Positions 47,369 to 61,800 of a stretch of DNA of 64,000 nt are shown here, piece by piece. Both the position numbers and the translations under genes were made by a program. The notes beneath the pieces are model-generated. The model was not told where the DNA came from. It made no database searches and saw nothing but the letters and a program-made list of their open reading frames with translations. Source of the stretch: Sphingobacterium zeae (GTDB lineage Bacteria; Bacteroidota; Bacteroidia; Sphingobacteriales; Sphingobacteriaceae); NCBI RefSeq assembly GCF_030818895.1, contig NZ_JAUTBA010000001.1, positions 4,774,001 to 4,838,000 on the forward strand. The letters are read 5' to 3'. Every line of letters starts with the position of its first letter. The first letter of the stretch is position 1.

Positions 47369-47390
47369 AAAAAAAGGGAATCAAAAATTT
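47369..47390 (+). terminator. Left half of the sucD terminator, split by an insertion sequence
   Basis: Seven As, then GGGAATC and AAAAATTT (47383-47390), the last being one copy of the 8-bp target duplication. The right half, AAAAATTT then GATTCCC and seven Ts, is at 51604-51625. Joined, they form a stem of 17 bp with an AA loop, a strong bidirectional terminator between sucD and the convergent small gene. The insertion now separates the arms by 4.2 kb. Confidence 0.85.
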
Positions 47391-47432
47391 GAGGGCACTG
47401 AAAAAGTCTCAAGTTTTTAATGAGTCCTAAAG

Positions 47433-47476
47433 AAATGACTGAGTATCGGGTTTACCTTACTCGGTCATTTTTGTTT
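47433..47476 (+). terminator. Inward-reading terminator at the left end of the IS1182-type element
   Basis: AAATGACTGAGTA (47433-47445) pairs with TACTCGGTCATTT (47458-47470) with one G-U pair, then TTGTTT. It faces transcription coming from sucD and may replace the disrupted sucD terminator. Confidence 0.75.
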
Positions 47477-47595
47477 AAAGGATTTCTGGAAGTTTGTTTT
47501 TTTAATTGCCTTACTGAAGATTTAGTCGCCTAGGACTTGCTATTTGAGTTTTAAGCATCCCATCTAGGCTATTTTTGAGGTAATATTCCTCCTTT

Positions 47596-48039
47596 TCAGA
47601 TCAATTTCAGGATTCTTTTCAAGTTTACAGTGAAGATGGCCAATGCACCCTGCATTTCCATGTTTTGGATGCCATAGGAATCAGCTCTGCCATAACCATG
47701 CACATTCTTCAGCTCACTGTTCTTGGCTTCAATTTTATACCTTTCCCTAGACTTGCTCCGGTAATGATTGGTTTGCTGGAAAGCCATCTGTTCTTTATGG
47801 AGTTCGGATTTAATGGTTATTGAATAGGTTTTTGTTTTTGAGCCTTCCCTGTAACATCCTTCTCTGAGATGACAAACCTTACATTTCTCCACATCAAAGT
47901 AATATGTGTCTACTTGATTTTCACCAATGTTCTTTTTGCCCTGACGGGCCTTTCGGATTGCCAGGTGGTCTGCTGGACAGACAAACATCCCTGCATCTTT
48001 ATTGTAGTGAAAGTGATCGCCTTCTTTCCTGAATCCCTG
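47596..48039 (-). pseudogene. IS1182-type transposase, 3' part
   Basis: 147 residues from just after the IS21 target site to the end. The frame opens QGFRKEGDHFHY and continues MFVCPADHLAIRK, then a cysteine cluster CKVCHLREGC and a C-terminal IEAKNSELKNVHGYGRADSY typical of the DDE transposase end (last acidic residue). It continues exactly the 5' part at 50491-51495 once the inner element and one 6-bp duplication are removed, giving 482 residues. Confidence 0.9.
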
Positions 48040-48112
48040 GCTGACTGTTAATTCTCATTAGAATGCCCCCACTGATTCTCATTAAAATGCCCCCACTAAT
48101 ATGCAAAAATAA

Positions 48113-48937
48113 TCATTCATTATCCTGATCATCTAAGATTTCGTTTTCCTGCTTTCGAGGGCGCCCTCTTCTAGTCCTTGCGGTATCTTCACCAGGAAAA
48201 AGATCCTGTAGTTCGATAAGATTTTTTACGCGATAGCTGTTCCCATTAAGTTTTACAATTGTTGCATGATGGACAATCCTATCTATAATAGCAGAAGCAA
48301 TTACCCTGTCACCGAAGAGGTTTCCCCAGTCTTCAAAGTTTCGGTTTGTGGTGATGATCATAGACCCCGTTTCGTACCTCCTGCGAACGATCTCAAAGAA
48401 ATCTTCCAGACTGTTCTGCGGCATTTTTTTGAAGCCCAGCTCATCAAGTATCAGCAGGTCAGGCTTTAGATAACGCTGCAATACGGACTGGTAACTTCCG
48501 TCTGCCCTTGATGCGAACAGTTTTTCGACCATTTCATTTGTGTGTGCAAACAGTACTTTTTTACCTCTTTTGACCGCTTCAAGCCCGATCGCATGGGCCA
48601 GGTGGGTTTTCCCGACACCGGGTTTCCCCATGAATATAGCATTGGAGCGCTGTTCTATGAACCGGCAGGAAGCCAGGTCAAATAATAGCCTTCTGTCCAG
48701 GTCCGGCTGGTAACTCAGGTCATAACTGTCCAGGATCTTTTGCGTATCCAGCCGGGATTCCTTTAGCCTGGACTGATAGCCATTGGACTGTCTTTTTACT
48801 ATTTCATCTTCGATGAGCAGCTCCAGAAATTCAAGGTAGCTGATCTGTTTTTCCAGGGCATGCCTATTCCTCATTTCAAGGTTCTGGGCCATCGTGGCCA
48901 ATTTTAGCTGGCGTAAATTTGCTAATAATGTTTCCAT
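48113..48937 (-). CDS. istB: IS21-family helper ATPase IstB
   Basis: 274 residues, AAA+ ATPase of the DnaC type. Walker A GKPGVGKTH near 104-112 (in FMGKPGVGKTHLAHAIG), Walker B LLILDELGF near 166-174, sensor-like IITTNRNF. IstB forms the helper ring that brings IstA to target DNA. A basic tail (RTRRGRPRKQE) ends the protein. It follows istA by 10 bp, as usual in IS21. Confidence 0.94.
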   Translation of the reverse strand: METLLANLRQLKLATMAQNLEMRNRHALEKQISYLEFLELLIEDEIVKRQSNGYQSRLKESRLDTQKILDSYDLSYQPDLDRRLLFDLASCRFIEQRSNAIFMGKPGVGKTHLAHAIGLEAVKRGKKVLFAHTNEMVEKLFASRADGSYQSVLQRYLKPDLLILDELGFKKMPQNSLEDFFEIVRRRYETGSMIITTNRNFEDWGNLFGDRVIASAIIDRIVHHATIVKLNGNSYRVKNLIELQDLFPGEDTARTRRGRPRKQENEILDDQDNE

Positions 48938-48947
48938 ATTATTTATT

Positions 48948-50388
48948 TCAGTTTGTTAATCTGTCGTATAGTCCGAGTTCGTGTTCGTATTCGCTGGAAT
49001 ACACCATAGGAGACATTTCCTCGTAATTTTGCTTGTAAAGCTCGTTCTCGCAGATCCGTTTGACCTGCTGGTAGCTGAAGGCTCTGTAATGGAGCGCGCG
49101 CTTACATGACAGATCGATCTGCACGTCGGTAAACCGCTTTTTTAATTTAAGTATCCCGCGGGTCATCGGGCTCCAGTGGGTAGGCACCTCCGCCAGAAGA
49201 TGTTCAAAGAAAAGCAGTGCAGAAGGTCCGATACTTCCCATTAGCCGCTTATATTCTTCTCTGCTGATATTCTTTTTATAATCCGGACGGTGTTCCTCCA
49301 GAGAAACGTACATGCCCATCTGTCCGCTTACCTGATGGAGTGCAATGCGGGTGCTGCCGTCAAATATTTTTAGGCAGGTACCGTTGCTTTCGAGCCTGAC
49401 GGTTCTGCCCGCATAGGCAGCGGGCACCGAATAGTAATTATGGCGGTAGCTCACGTGTGCCAGCCGGGTGACTTTTCTGGATCCGACCTCCAGGATTTCA
49501 TATCGCACCGGGGGCAATGCAAGCAGTGCATGCTTTTCATACTGTTCAAATACGGCAAGAGGGATACGGCGCGTGGTTCCGTGTACGCGCTTATTGCATG
49601 TCTCTTCGTTCCAGACCTTCAGCCCGCACAGCAGATCTTCATAGCCATTGCCATCGAAGCCCTTTAAAAAAATTGTTTTTTACATATTTGATAGATGATT
49701 CAACTTTGCCCTTGTCCTGTGGACGGCGTGGCCTGCACGCAATTCCTGCACAGCTGTAGTAGGAAAGAAATTCAGAATACCTGCGCTGGAGCTCCGGTTC
49801 GTAAAGATCCGGAATGGTCACCCCAGATTTCAGGTTGTCAAGTTTGACAGTTCGCGGAACACCCCCAAAATACTCGAAAGCTTTGATATGGCAGTCCAGA
49901 AATTCGTCCACCCGCTGGCTGGTCACCAGTTTATAAAAGCTGTAACGGCTATGGGAGAGAACCATGGAAAACACCCATACTTTTACAGGGCGGCCATTCC
50001 TGCGGAAAGTACCCATATATCCGAAATCCACCTGCGCTTCTTCTCCCGGATCGCTGTGCAGCGGCACAAAAACCTCCTGCTTCTTTAATCTCTCGATACT
50101 TCTGGCGACACTGGGATAAGATATATCTAAACCGTGCTGCTCATGCAGGCGCTGGTGGATAAGTATAGCGCTCAGTCCCATCTCCTTATATACCTGAATG
50201 TCATCGAGATAATCGTCCAGCAGCTTTGGCCTTACCTGAGGCAAAGGTTCCTCTAGCCCACGCTCAAGGGCTTTCTGTATCCGGGAAACGGTCTTGCGGC
50301 ACATCCCAAGTTCTGATGCTATCTCCCGTATCGATTTCCCGTGGGATAGCAGTGTTTTTATCGTATTATACATTGCCACTTTATACAT
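48948..50388 (-). pseudogene. istA: IS21-family transposase IstA, frameshifted
   Basis: N-terminal helix-turn-helix SIREIASELGMCRKTVSRIQ near 18-37, then the DDE core: D in VDFGYMG near 121, D in KLDNLKSG near 186 and E in KGKVESSIKY near 228. The first frame ends after NNFFKGLRWQWL. The continuation (GFDGNGYEDLLCGLKVWNEE) is in the next frame; deleting one base of the seven-A run at 49666-49672 (T on the coding strand) restores a protein of about 480 residues. The three catalytic residues precede the break. Confidence 0.9.
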
Positions 50389-50490
50389 AATGTCGGACTT
50401 TAATACTCCGACAAGTTAAACCTTAATTAAAAACTTAAGGTGGTGGCATTTTAGTGAGAATATATGGGGGTGTTTTAGTGAGAATTAACA

Positions 50491-51495
50491 GCTGACTGCC
50501 GGATTTAATTTAGCTATGATATCAATGTCCTGCTCTTTTGCCAGCCGAAGGTTGTCTTTTCCAGAATATGCAGCATCGCCTATTATCGTGTGCACTTCCA
50601 TTCCATTCTGCCTACTGATCTCCAATAACTGGGGGAGTTCCGGTCCATCACCTTTCTCGCCCGTGGTAACCACCGCTGCCGTGATGATGCGTTCCTCTGT
50701 AATCGCCAGATGTGTTTTATAGCCAAAGTAACTACTGTCCACTGATTTGTATCCAAGCCTGGCCTGATCATCTTTGGAGAGCAGATAGTATTCTTTTGTG
50801 TCCTCAATGGTTTCCTTCAACAGGTTCAGCTTTTCCTTTACAGCCGGTATTTCACTGATCGATTGATCCTGATCCAGCACCCTTTGTAATTCCCTGCAAT
50901 AGGCAAGCTCTTGGTCTAGGTCGCCCGATTCGTTCTTGTCTGGTAGATGCTCCTTGTAATCCTCATCAATCTGATATATCGCTTTTCTTAATAACTTGGA
51001 ACTTTCCCTGAATACTTCCAACGCTGTATATGGGTTTGATCTGCAATAGGTATGGGTCGCGTCTACGATGATGGATTTCGATTTGATAATACCCTTTTCA
51101 AGAGCGATCGTTACGGTCTTATTGATCAACAGGTTCAATAAATCCATGTCCTTTAATCGTAGTTTACGGAATTTGGTAAGTGAACTTGGATTGATCACAT
51201 CCTCTTCAGGAGCCATTTCAAGAAAGTATTTAAAGGACATATCGTATCTGGAACGCTCAACGACATCAACATCCGAAACGGTGTAGATCGTCTTTAACAG
51301 AAGGTATTTGAACATCTTGATTGGACTTTCAGCGTTACGTCCATTGGTATGGCAATAATTCTCCAAAAGCTCGTCATGGATAAAGCTGAAATCGATTAGG
51401 TCGTTGATTTTTCGAAGTACATTGTCTTTTGGAACAATCATATCGTACAATCCTGAATAGGAACTGAACTGTATTTTTTGTTGCGTAAAAAGCAT
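50491..51495 (-). pseudogene. IS1182-type transposase, 5' part
   Basis: 335 residues from the start codon to the IS21 junction. N-terminal DUF772-type domain (QFSSYSGLYDMIVPKDNVLR), then the DDE core with IIVDATHTYC near 141-150 and VVTTGEKGDGPELP, VHTIIGDAAYSG near 300-311. The frame is intact to NPAVS, then runs into IS21 DNA. Classification to the IS1182 family is by layout and the DUF772/DDE pattern; a database match would settle the group. Confidence 0.9.
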
Positions 51496-51526
51496 GCTGA
51501 TTTCTGTTAAAGCCTAATTTAAGATA

Positions 51527-51562
51527 CGAAAAAAGGAGCAGAAAACTGATGTTCTCTACTCC
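51527..51562 (-). terminator. Inward-reading terminator at the right end of the IS1182-type element
   Basis: On the - strand GGAGTAGAGAAC (51562-51551) pairs with GTTTTCTGCTCC (51546-51535), 12 bp with two G-U pairs and a four-base loop, then six Ts. It faces transcription from the - strand genes at 51650-52706 before the transposase start. Confidence 0.75.
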
Positions 51563-51603
51563 TTTTTTTAGCCTTTTTCTAAAGGGACTTTTTCAGTGCC
51601 CTC

Positions 51604-51625
51604 AAAAATTTGATTCCCTTTTTTT
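51604..51625 (-). terminator. Right half of the split sucD terminator
   Basis: AAAAATTT (second target-duplication copy) followed by GATTCCC and seven Ts. Together with 47369-47390 it formed the bidirectional terminator that also closed the convergent - strand small gene. Confidence 0.85.
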
Positions 51626-51649
51626 ATTCTTAATTGGCGACGATACACA

Positions 51650-51799
51650 CTAAATCGGCATTGCTTCATCTGCCGATGGCCCATATAAGCCCGGTACAGC
51701 AATATTCAATAATCGTAAATATACGGTTAACTGACCAATACGTCTTGTATTTTTGGTTTCTTGATCCAATTCGATCAAATACCTCTTTTTGATACTCAT
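51650..51799 (-). CDS. Small hypothetical protein
   Basis: 49 residues starting MSIKKRYLIELDQETKNTRR and ending SADEAMPI, 7 bp after the DUF4886 stop on the same strand. It is protein-like (basic N-terminus, then LTVYLRLLNIAVPGLYG) with no recognised domain. It could be a real small gene of that operon or the end of a larger lost gene. Too short for confidence. Confidence 0.45.
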   Translation of the reverse strand: MSIKKRYLIELDQETKNTRRIGQLTVYLRLLNIAVPGLYGPSADEAMPI

Positions 51800-51806
51800 A
51801 TAAATA

Positions 51807-52706
51807 TTAATTGACTAATTGAAAATCCTTTAATACTGTTACTGCATAAGGTGTTTCCACTGCCTCATGTGCAGCAGCCCGCGCAATAGTTCCCTCCACA
51901 TAGGTTACTTTAAGGGGTAAAAATGTATTACTCAATACACTTTCGTTGAATAAAGACTCATACCAGGTACATGCCGCAATAAAACGTCCGTAATCTAAAT
52001 TTAGATGATAACCATCGCGTGTAAAATGATCTCCCATAAAACTTGAGCGTGCATTTTGGATCGCTGTGCCGCATGGGACTAATAGATTAAAATTCCCCCA
52101 ACTAAAGACCTCTCGCGAAGTACGGGCAATCGCCTTATACATGGTATCCTGACTACGGTTATAACGGACAAAACCTTCGTGAGATGCCCCGTTTTGATAT
52201 GCCCAAGTCTGATGCAGTATATACTTCGTCTCAGGAAAGGCAACATGCTTCGTGACGTACTCATATAAAGGCGGAAGATCTTTCGCATAGGAGTCGTAAT
52301 CACCTGATAGTGGACTCGCTTGCTGAAAGCTGATATAATCCCAGGCTTCATCTATTAACGCGTCAGATAAGCGCTCATTTGCTTTCTCAGACATTTGGCC
52401 ATCAATATTGATTTTGCGATAGCGGTAAGCAGGCTTATCATCTTTTGCATTCCTTACGTGCAAACTTAACGGAGCTCCGCCAATATAGAGATTTCCGATC
52501 ACTATCTTTTTCTTTCCTGCTTTTGCTAACTCATATAAATTTTGTTCAATAGCATCTTCGGAAAAGCTATTACCAATGGCCAAAATGCGTAATACGCCGT
52601 CGTCAAGAGATTTACTCTGCGCAATTAGTCGATCATGCTTTAGAAAAAACAAGACTAAAAAAACGAATATCGATATCTGTTTTATTTTCATCATAATAAA
52701 ATGCAA
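51807..52706 (-). CDS. DUF4886 exported protein, SGNH-hydrolase-like
   Basis: Up to 299 residues; the likely start is one of the ATGs at 52694 or 52691, giving signal peptide KIKQISIFVFLVLFFLKHDR with cleavage near IAQS. The SGNH-like nucleophile region ILAIGNSFSEDA near 41-52 and DHFTRDGYHLNLDYGRF near 225-241 (Asp/His) fit an esterase of the SGNH/GDSL type, possibly acting on acetylated glycans. It is upstream of the small gene and downstream of the rRNA operon on the same strand. Confidence 0.85.
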   Translation of the reverse strand: MHFIMMKIKQISIFVFLVLFFLKHDRLIAQSKSLDDGVLRILAIGNSFSEDAIEQNLYELAKAGKKKIVIGNLYIGGAPLSLHVRNAKDDKPAYRYRKINIDGQMSEKANERLSDALIDEAWDYISFQQASPLSGDYDSYAKDLPPLYEYVTKHVAFPETKYILHQTWAYQNGASHEGFVRYNRSQDTMYKAIARTSREVFSWGNFNLLVPCGTAIQNARSSFMGDHFTRDGYHLNLDYGRFIAACTWYESLFNESVLSNTFLPLKVTYVEGTIARAAAHEAVETPYAVTVLKDFQLVN

Positions 52707-52861
52707 TAAGCACTAAATTAGCTAATATCTGGTAAAAACACGAATGATAGTACATAGAAAGTGGATCATCACTGGTCCCGAATCAGGTAAGGATGGGAAA
52801 GGAACATGGCAGATGGCTGCCCTCCGCTGGACCGGCCTCACCGACGGTCGGCGGCAGCATA

Positions 52862-52902
52862 CAAACGAAAGAAGCCCTTGACTGTTTCCAGCAAGGGCTT
52901 CC
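52862..52902 (-). terminator. Terminator of the rRNA operon
   Basis: On the - strand GAAGCCCTTG (52902-52893) pairs with CAAGGGCTTC (52881-52872) around an 11-base loop, followed by TTTCGTTTG. It begins 12 bp after the end of 5S rRNA. Confidence 0.85.
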
Positions 52903-52913
52903 GTGTAAAAAAA

Positions 52914-53021
52914 GGCACCGACCTACTCTCCCACCTGTTACGGCAATACCATCGGCTCTGGCGGGCTTGACTGCTCTGTTCGGAATGGGAAGAGGTAGAC
53001 ACCGCCGATATAGGCACCTAA
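52914..53021 (-). rRNA. rrf: 5S ribosomal RNA
   Basis: Sense strand begins near AGGTGCCTATATCGGCGGTG and ends GTAGGTCGGTGCC; contains the loop sequence CCCATTCCGAACAGAG. Roughly 108 bases, ends approximate. Last gene of the rRNA operon. Confidence 0.93.
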
Positions 53022-53147
53022 AAATCTTTATTGGCTGATATATGATATCCATATCATGTGATCCATGCCAAATGACATATATACTGAAAGAGTTACGTTT
53101 CTGTCTGTTTCAAAAATTAAAGAGGAAGACAACAGTGTCTGTCTGCT

Positions 53148-56032
<2,885 letters not shown>

Positions 56033-56260
56033 CCGGCATAGCCTTTTGCTACTATGCGGCTGCTTTTGATATATATACCCGTATGCTAGGTTCGGGATCG
56101 TTCGGCCTTGACCGAGGGTCTCTCCCTTACTTCAAACACATACACGTATTGTCTCTATACTGTTGTCTTCTCTTGTAATTTTTTTTCTCTTTCAATATGT
56201 CAAAGAACTCTTTTTCCGGTTTGTTTCTTCGGAGCATCTGTCGATGTTCCTACCGGAGAT

Positions 56261-56334
56261 GTGGAGAATAACGGATTCGAACCGTTGACCCCCTGCGTGC
56301 AAGGCAGGTGCTCTAGCCAGCTGAGCTAATTCCC
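56261..56334 (-). tRNA. tRNA-Ala (TGC)
   Basis: 74 bases starting GGGGAATTAGCTCAGCTGGC with anticodon TGC in the loop CTTGCAC, and TTCGAATCC in the T-loop. The acceptor stem has one G-U pair. CCA is not encoded. Lies in the 16S-23S spacer. Confidence 0.95.
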
Positions 56335-56346
56335 CTTAACTTTTCG

Positions 56347-56420
56347 TAGTCCCGAGCAGATTTGAACTGCTGACCCCTACATTATCAGTGTAGTGCTCTA
56401 ACCAACTGAGCTACGGGACT
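56347..56420 (-). tRNA. tRNA-Ile (GAT)
   Basis: 74 bases starting AGTCCCGTAGCTCAGTTGG, anticodon GAT in the loop CTGATAA, T-loop TTCAAATCT. CCA is not encoded. First tRNA after 16S in the operon. Confidence 0.95.
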
Positions 56421-56544
56421 AGCTATTTCCTGTTCATCTATCTCTCTCGGTCCTGCTCCCTTAGGGGCGGGCACTTTCTTCTGATGTTTTTTTCTTCTTT
56501 TGCAATCATATGTAACGTGACGAGTACCGATCCGCGATACTCTA

Positions 56545-58074
<1,530 letters not shown>

Positions 58075-58329
58075 TAAAATGAAGTTTTTGATTCCAACTA
58101 TTTATAAATAATCAGAATTCTTTTTTTTATATCTCTGATCTTGGATCGAATGGAACAATTACTTGAATTTGTTCATGACTTTCGACTTTCGTCTGTCTAC
58201 TCGTCACGCTTACATGATTGTGTTTTCTTAAAGAACTTTTCTCGCTTCAACTTCCGTATCCGCTATATTCCGATAGGCATTGCGCCCCTCTTTATCTTTT
58301 TTGTTTTCCCTCCGTTTCCGTTGGGACTG

Positions 58330-58360
58330 CAAAGGTAGAAATCTTTTCTGAACTTCCAAA
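58330..58360 (-). promoter_or_regulatory. rRNA promoter P2
   Basis: On the - strand TTTG (58360-58357), 19 bp, then TACCTTTG (58337-58330), an exact Bacteroidota promoter. Transcription would begin about 250 bases before 16S. The 58075-58329 leader is T- and C-rich on the given strand and shows no gene. Confidence 0.75.
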
Positions 58361-58514
58361 AAAAATTATGAACTTTTTTTTCTTTTCTTTTTTTTCAATT
58401 TCCGCGTTTAAAATAAACCCAGCGGGATTCTAGATCCTGCCAAACTCACTTAAACCCTTCTTTTTTCATTGGCTCCCTCTTTCGTGGTAACCGTTCCTCC
58501 ATTGCGGAGTGGTG

Positions 58515-58547
58515 CAAAGATAGGAAGTTTACAAACAAACTTCCAAG
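58515..58547 (-). promoter_or_regulatory. rRNA promoter P1 with inverted repeat in its spacer
   Basis: On the - strand TATCTTTG (58522-58515) is an exact -7 element, preceded after 21 bp by CTTG (58547-58544). Between them GGAAGTTT (58523-58530) and AAACTTCC (58537-58544) form a perfect 8-bp inverted repeat, a possible operator. Tandem rRNA promoters are usual. Confidence 0.55.
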
Positions 58548-58830
58548 CCTTTTGTTTATTATTTTTTAATATAAAGGTTAACTAGCTGTAACATTGTGAG
58601 ATTATTTCATAAAAAGCCCTGAAAGGAAGTAAATAAGGGCGGCAAACACACAGCCCAAAATCAAATAAAGACCTCCATTTCCGAGCAATTAGCAGATGCG
58701 GGTAAGGGAAATTATCACCGCTAGAAAACATTTCAGTGGTACAATTCTCCACAATGATGAAAAAATCACACCCCATCCCCTTTACTGATCCCTAATGATT
58801 AGGAGAAAATATAGTATACTCCGGAGTTAC

Positions 58831-58870
58831 ATAAAACAAAAAAGGGTCCAAGTATACACTTGGACCCTTT
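58831..58870 (-). terminator. Terminator after rpoC
   Basis: A 13-bp perfect stem on the - strand, AAAGGGTCCAAGT (58870-58858) with ACTTGGACCCTTT (58853-58841), loop GTAT, followed by TTTGTTTTATG. It ends the rpoB-rpoC transcript. The stretch 58566-58830 between it and the rRNA promoters holds no gene I can support. Confidence 0.9.
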
Positions 58871-58892
58871 ATATAAAATAATCGATTAACGA

Positions 58893-61800
58893 TTAATCTT
58901 CTTCTTTCGAAGCCAACAATTGATCGTACTCTTCGCGAGAACCTACGATTAAGTTGCTGTATTGACGAATACCTGTACCAGAAGGAATCAAGTGACCAAC
59001 AATTACATTTTCTTTCAAACCTAATAAGTTATCACGTTTACCCGCGATAGCAGCCTCGTTCAACACTTTTGTAGTCTCTTGGAAAGAGGCTGCGGAGATG
59101 AACGATTTTGTACCCAATGAAGCTCTGGTAATACCTTGTAACAATGGACTTGACGTTGCCGGAATTGCCTCACGAACTTCAACAAGTTTTAAGTCACGAC
59201 GTTTCAAACTAGAGTTCTCTTCTCTTAATCCACGTAAAGAAACAATTTGTCCAGGACGTAGCGTATTGGAGTCTCCAGCATCAACAACGACCTTTTTATC
59301 AAACAAGGAATCATTTTCTTCCATGAAATCCCATTTGTTAACGGCTTCTTTTTCTAAGAAACGAGTATCCCCTGGATCCTCAATATTAACTTTTTGCATC
59401 ATCTGGTGAACGATCGTTTCAAAGTGTTTATCGTTGATCTTCACACCTTGTAGACGGTATACCTCTTGGATACCATTCACAATGTAATGTTGTACCGCTG
59501 AAGGACCTTTTATCGACAAGATATCCGCTGGAGAGATCGAACCATCCGACAATGGCATACCAGCTTTCACAAAGTCATTATCCTGAACCAGGATATGTTT
59601 AGAAAGAGGTACCAAGTATTTCTTGATTTGACCATCACGAGACTCGATAGACATCTCACGGTTACCACGTTTTACGCCACCTAATGTTACCACACCGTCA
59701 ATTTCTGTAACAACAGCAGGGTTAGATGGGTTACGTGCTTCGAATAACTCCGTTACACGTGGTAAACCACCCGTGATATCTCGCGTTTTACCTGTAGAAC
59801 GAGGAATCTTAACTAAGATACCGCCTTCTTTCACAGTGACACCATTAGCAACAGAAACGTGTGCTCCAACTGGAATGTTGTACGTACGAATAACTTCTCC
59901 AGATTTATCTAAAATCTTGATAGATGGGTTTTTCGTTTTATCACGTGTCTCAATAATTACCTTCTCTTTGTGACCAGTCTGCTCATCCGATTCTTCACGG
60001 AAGGTAACACCTTCGATGATAGCATCAAATTCAACCTTACCGGCAAATTCAGAAATAATGACCGCATTATATGGATCCCACTCTACCAATTTATCACCTT
60101 TTGATACCGCGGCACCATCTTCAACGAATAACTGCGAACCGTAAGGAATATTTTGCTGGAAAACAATTTTATTATGTGCATCAATGATTTTGACCTCACC
60201 AGAACGGCCTAAGACCACTTGATGCGTGCCATTATCGTTTGTTTGCGAAACTGTACGAACATTTTCAAATTCGATTTTACCATCGTATTTCGAAATAATA
60301 CTTGAATCAGCAGCAATGTTCGATGCCGTACCACCCACGTGGAATGTACGAAGTGTCAACTGTGTACCTGGCTCACCAATTGATTGCGCGGCGATAACAC
60401 CTACAGCTTCACCTAACTGAACACGCTTACCTGACGCCAAGTTGCGTCCGTAACAACAAGCACAAACACCACGCTTAGACTCACAAGTTAATACCGTACG
60501 GATCTCAATCCCTTCGATACCTGCTTTTTCAATAGTTTCAGCAATCTCTTCCGTGATGTCTTCGTTTGCAGAAACAATCAATTCCTCTGTATCTGGGTGG
60601 AATACATCATGCAATGGTGTACGACCCAAAATACGATCGAATAATGGCTCAACAACATCATCATTATCTTTTAATGCTGTTGTATAAATACCACGTAAAC
60701 CACCACAATCTTGTTCCACAACGATCATATCTTGCGCTACGTCATGTAAACGACGCGTCAAGTAACCCGCATCAGCCGTCTTCAATGCTGTATCGGCAAG
60801 ACCTTTACGCGCACCGTGGGTAGAGATAAAGTACTCCAATACCGACAAACCTTCTTTAAAGTTTGATAGGATCGGGTTTTCAATAATCTCACCACCAGAA
60901 GTACCTGATTTTTGAGGTTTCGCCATCAGACCACGCATACCGCATAACTGACGGATCTGCTCTTTCGAACCCCGGGCTCCAGAATCCAACATCATATAAA
61001 CTGAGTTGAAACCTTGGTTATCATTCGAAAGAATATCCATAACGTGTGCCGTCAACCTGTTGTTGATACGCGTCCAGATATCGATGATCTGATTGTAACG
61101 TTCGTTGTTTGTAATGAAACCCATGTTATAGTTGTTCATTACTTCTTCAACTTCGTTTGTAGCTTGTTGGATCAACTCAGCTTTCGCAGCAGGAATGTTC
61201 AAATCTTCCAAGTTGAACGAAAGACCACCTTTGAAGGCTGTTTGATAACCCAATTCTTTCATATCATCCAAGAACTGTGCTGCACGAGCCATACCCGTAG
61301 TCTTCACAATCTCACCGATGATATTACGCAACGATTTTTTAGTAAGCAATTCATTGACAAAACCCATTTCATCAGGAACAACTTGGTTGAAGATTACACG
61401 ACCTACAGTTGTTTCTAACAAAGTATCAACGATGCTACCATCTTTTTGTCTCACTTTTGTTTTGACCTTAATCCAAGCGTGAAGATCAATTTGCTTCTCA
61501 TTTAAAGCGATGATAACCTCTTCAGCCGAATAGAAAGTCATATCTTGACCTCTCACGATATGATCGCCAGCAGTTCTACGGCCTTTAGTAATGTAGTAAA
61601 GACCCAATACCATGTCTTGAGATGGTACTGTGATTGGAGAACCATTCGCAGGGTTTAAGATATTGTGCGCGCCTAGCATCAAGATTTGGGCTTCCAAAAC
61701 TGCAGCATTACCAAGCGGTAAGTGGACTGCCATCTGGTCACCGTCAAAATCGGCGTTGAACGCTGTACACACTAATGGGTGTAATTGAATAGCTTTACCC

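Larger units (their letters stand above)
48046..50490 (-). mobile_element. IS21-type insertion sequence inside the IS1182-type transposase gene
   Basis: 2445 bp bounded by TGTTAATTCTCA at 48046 and its complement ending at 50490, flanked by 6-bp target duplications GCTGAC (48040-48045 and 50491-50496). Multiple terminal repeats, as usual for IS21: TTCTCATTARAATGCCCCCA occurs twice inside the left end (48052 and 48076) and degenerate copies twice inside the right end. It carries istA and istB on the - strand; istA has a frameshift in this sequence. Confidence 0.9.
47391..51603 (-). mobile_element. IS1182-type insertion sequence, interrupted by an IS21-type element
   Basis: The ends are 18-bp perfect inverted repeats beginning GAGGGCACTGAAAAAGTC (47391 inward, and 51603 inward). 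An 8-bp direct repeat AAAAATTT (47383-47390 and 51604-51611) flanks it. Without the inner element it is about 1.76 kb and carries one transposase on the - strand. Each end holds a hairpin that stops transcription entering from outside. Transposition of this copy should be blocked because its transposase is broken. Confidence 0.9.

Noticed and set aside
49666..49672. Programmed frameshift in istA.
   Set aside because: IS21 istA is normally one frame, and the same +1 defect appears in three unrelated genes here.
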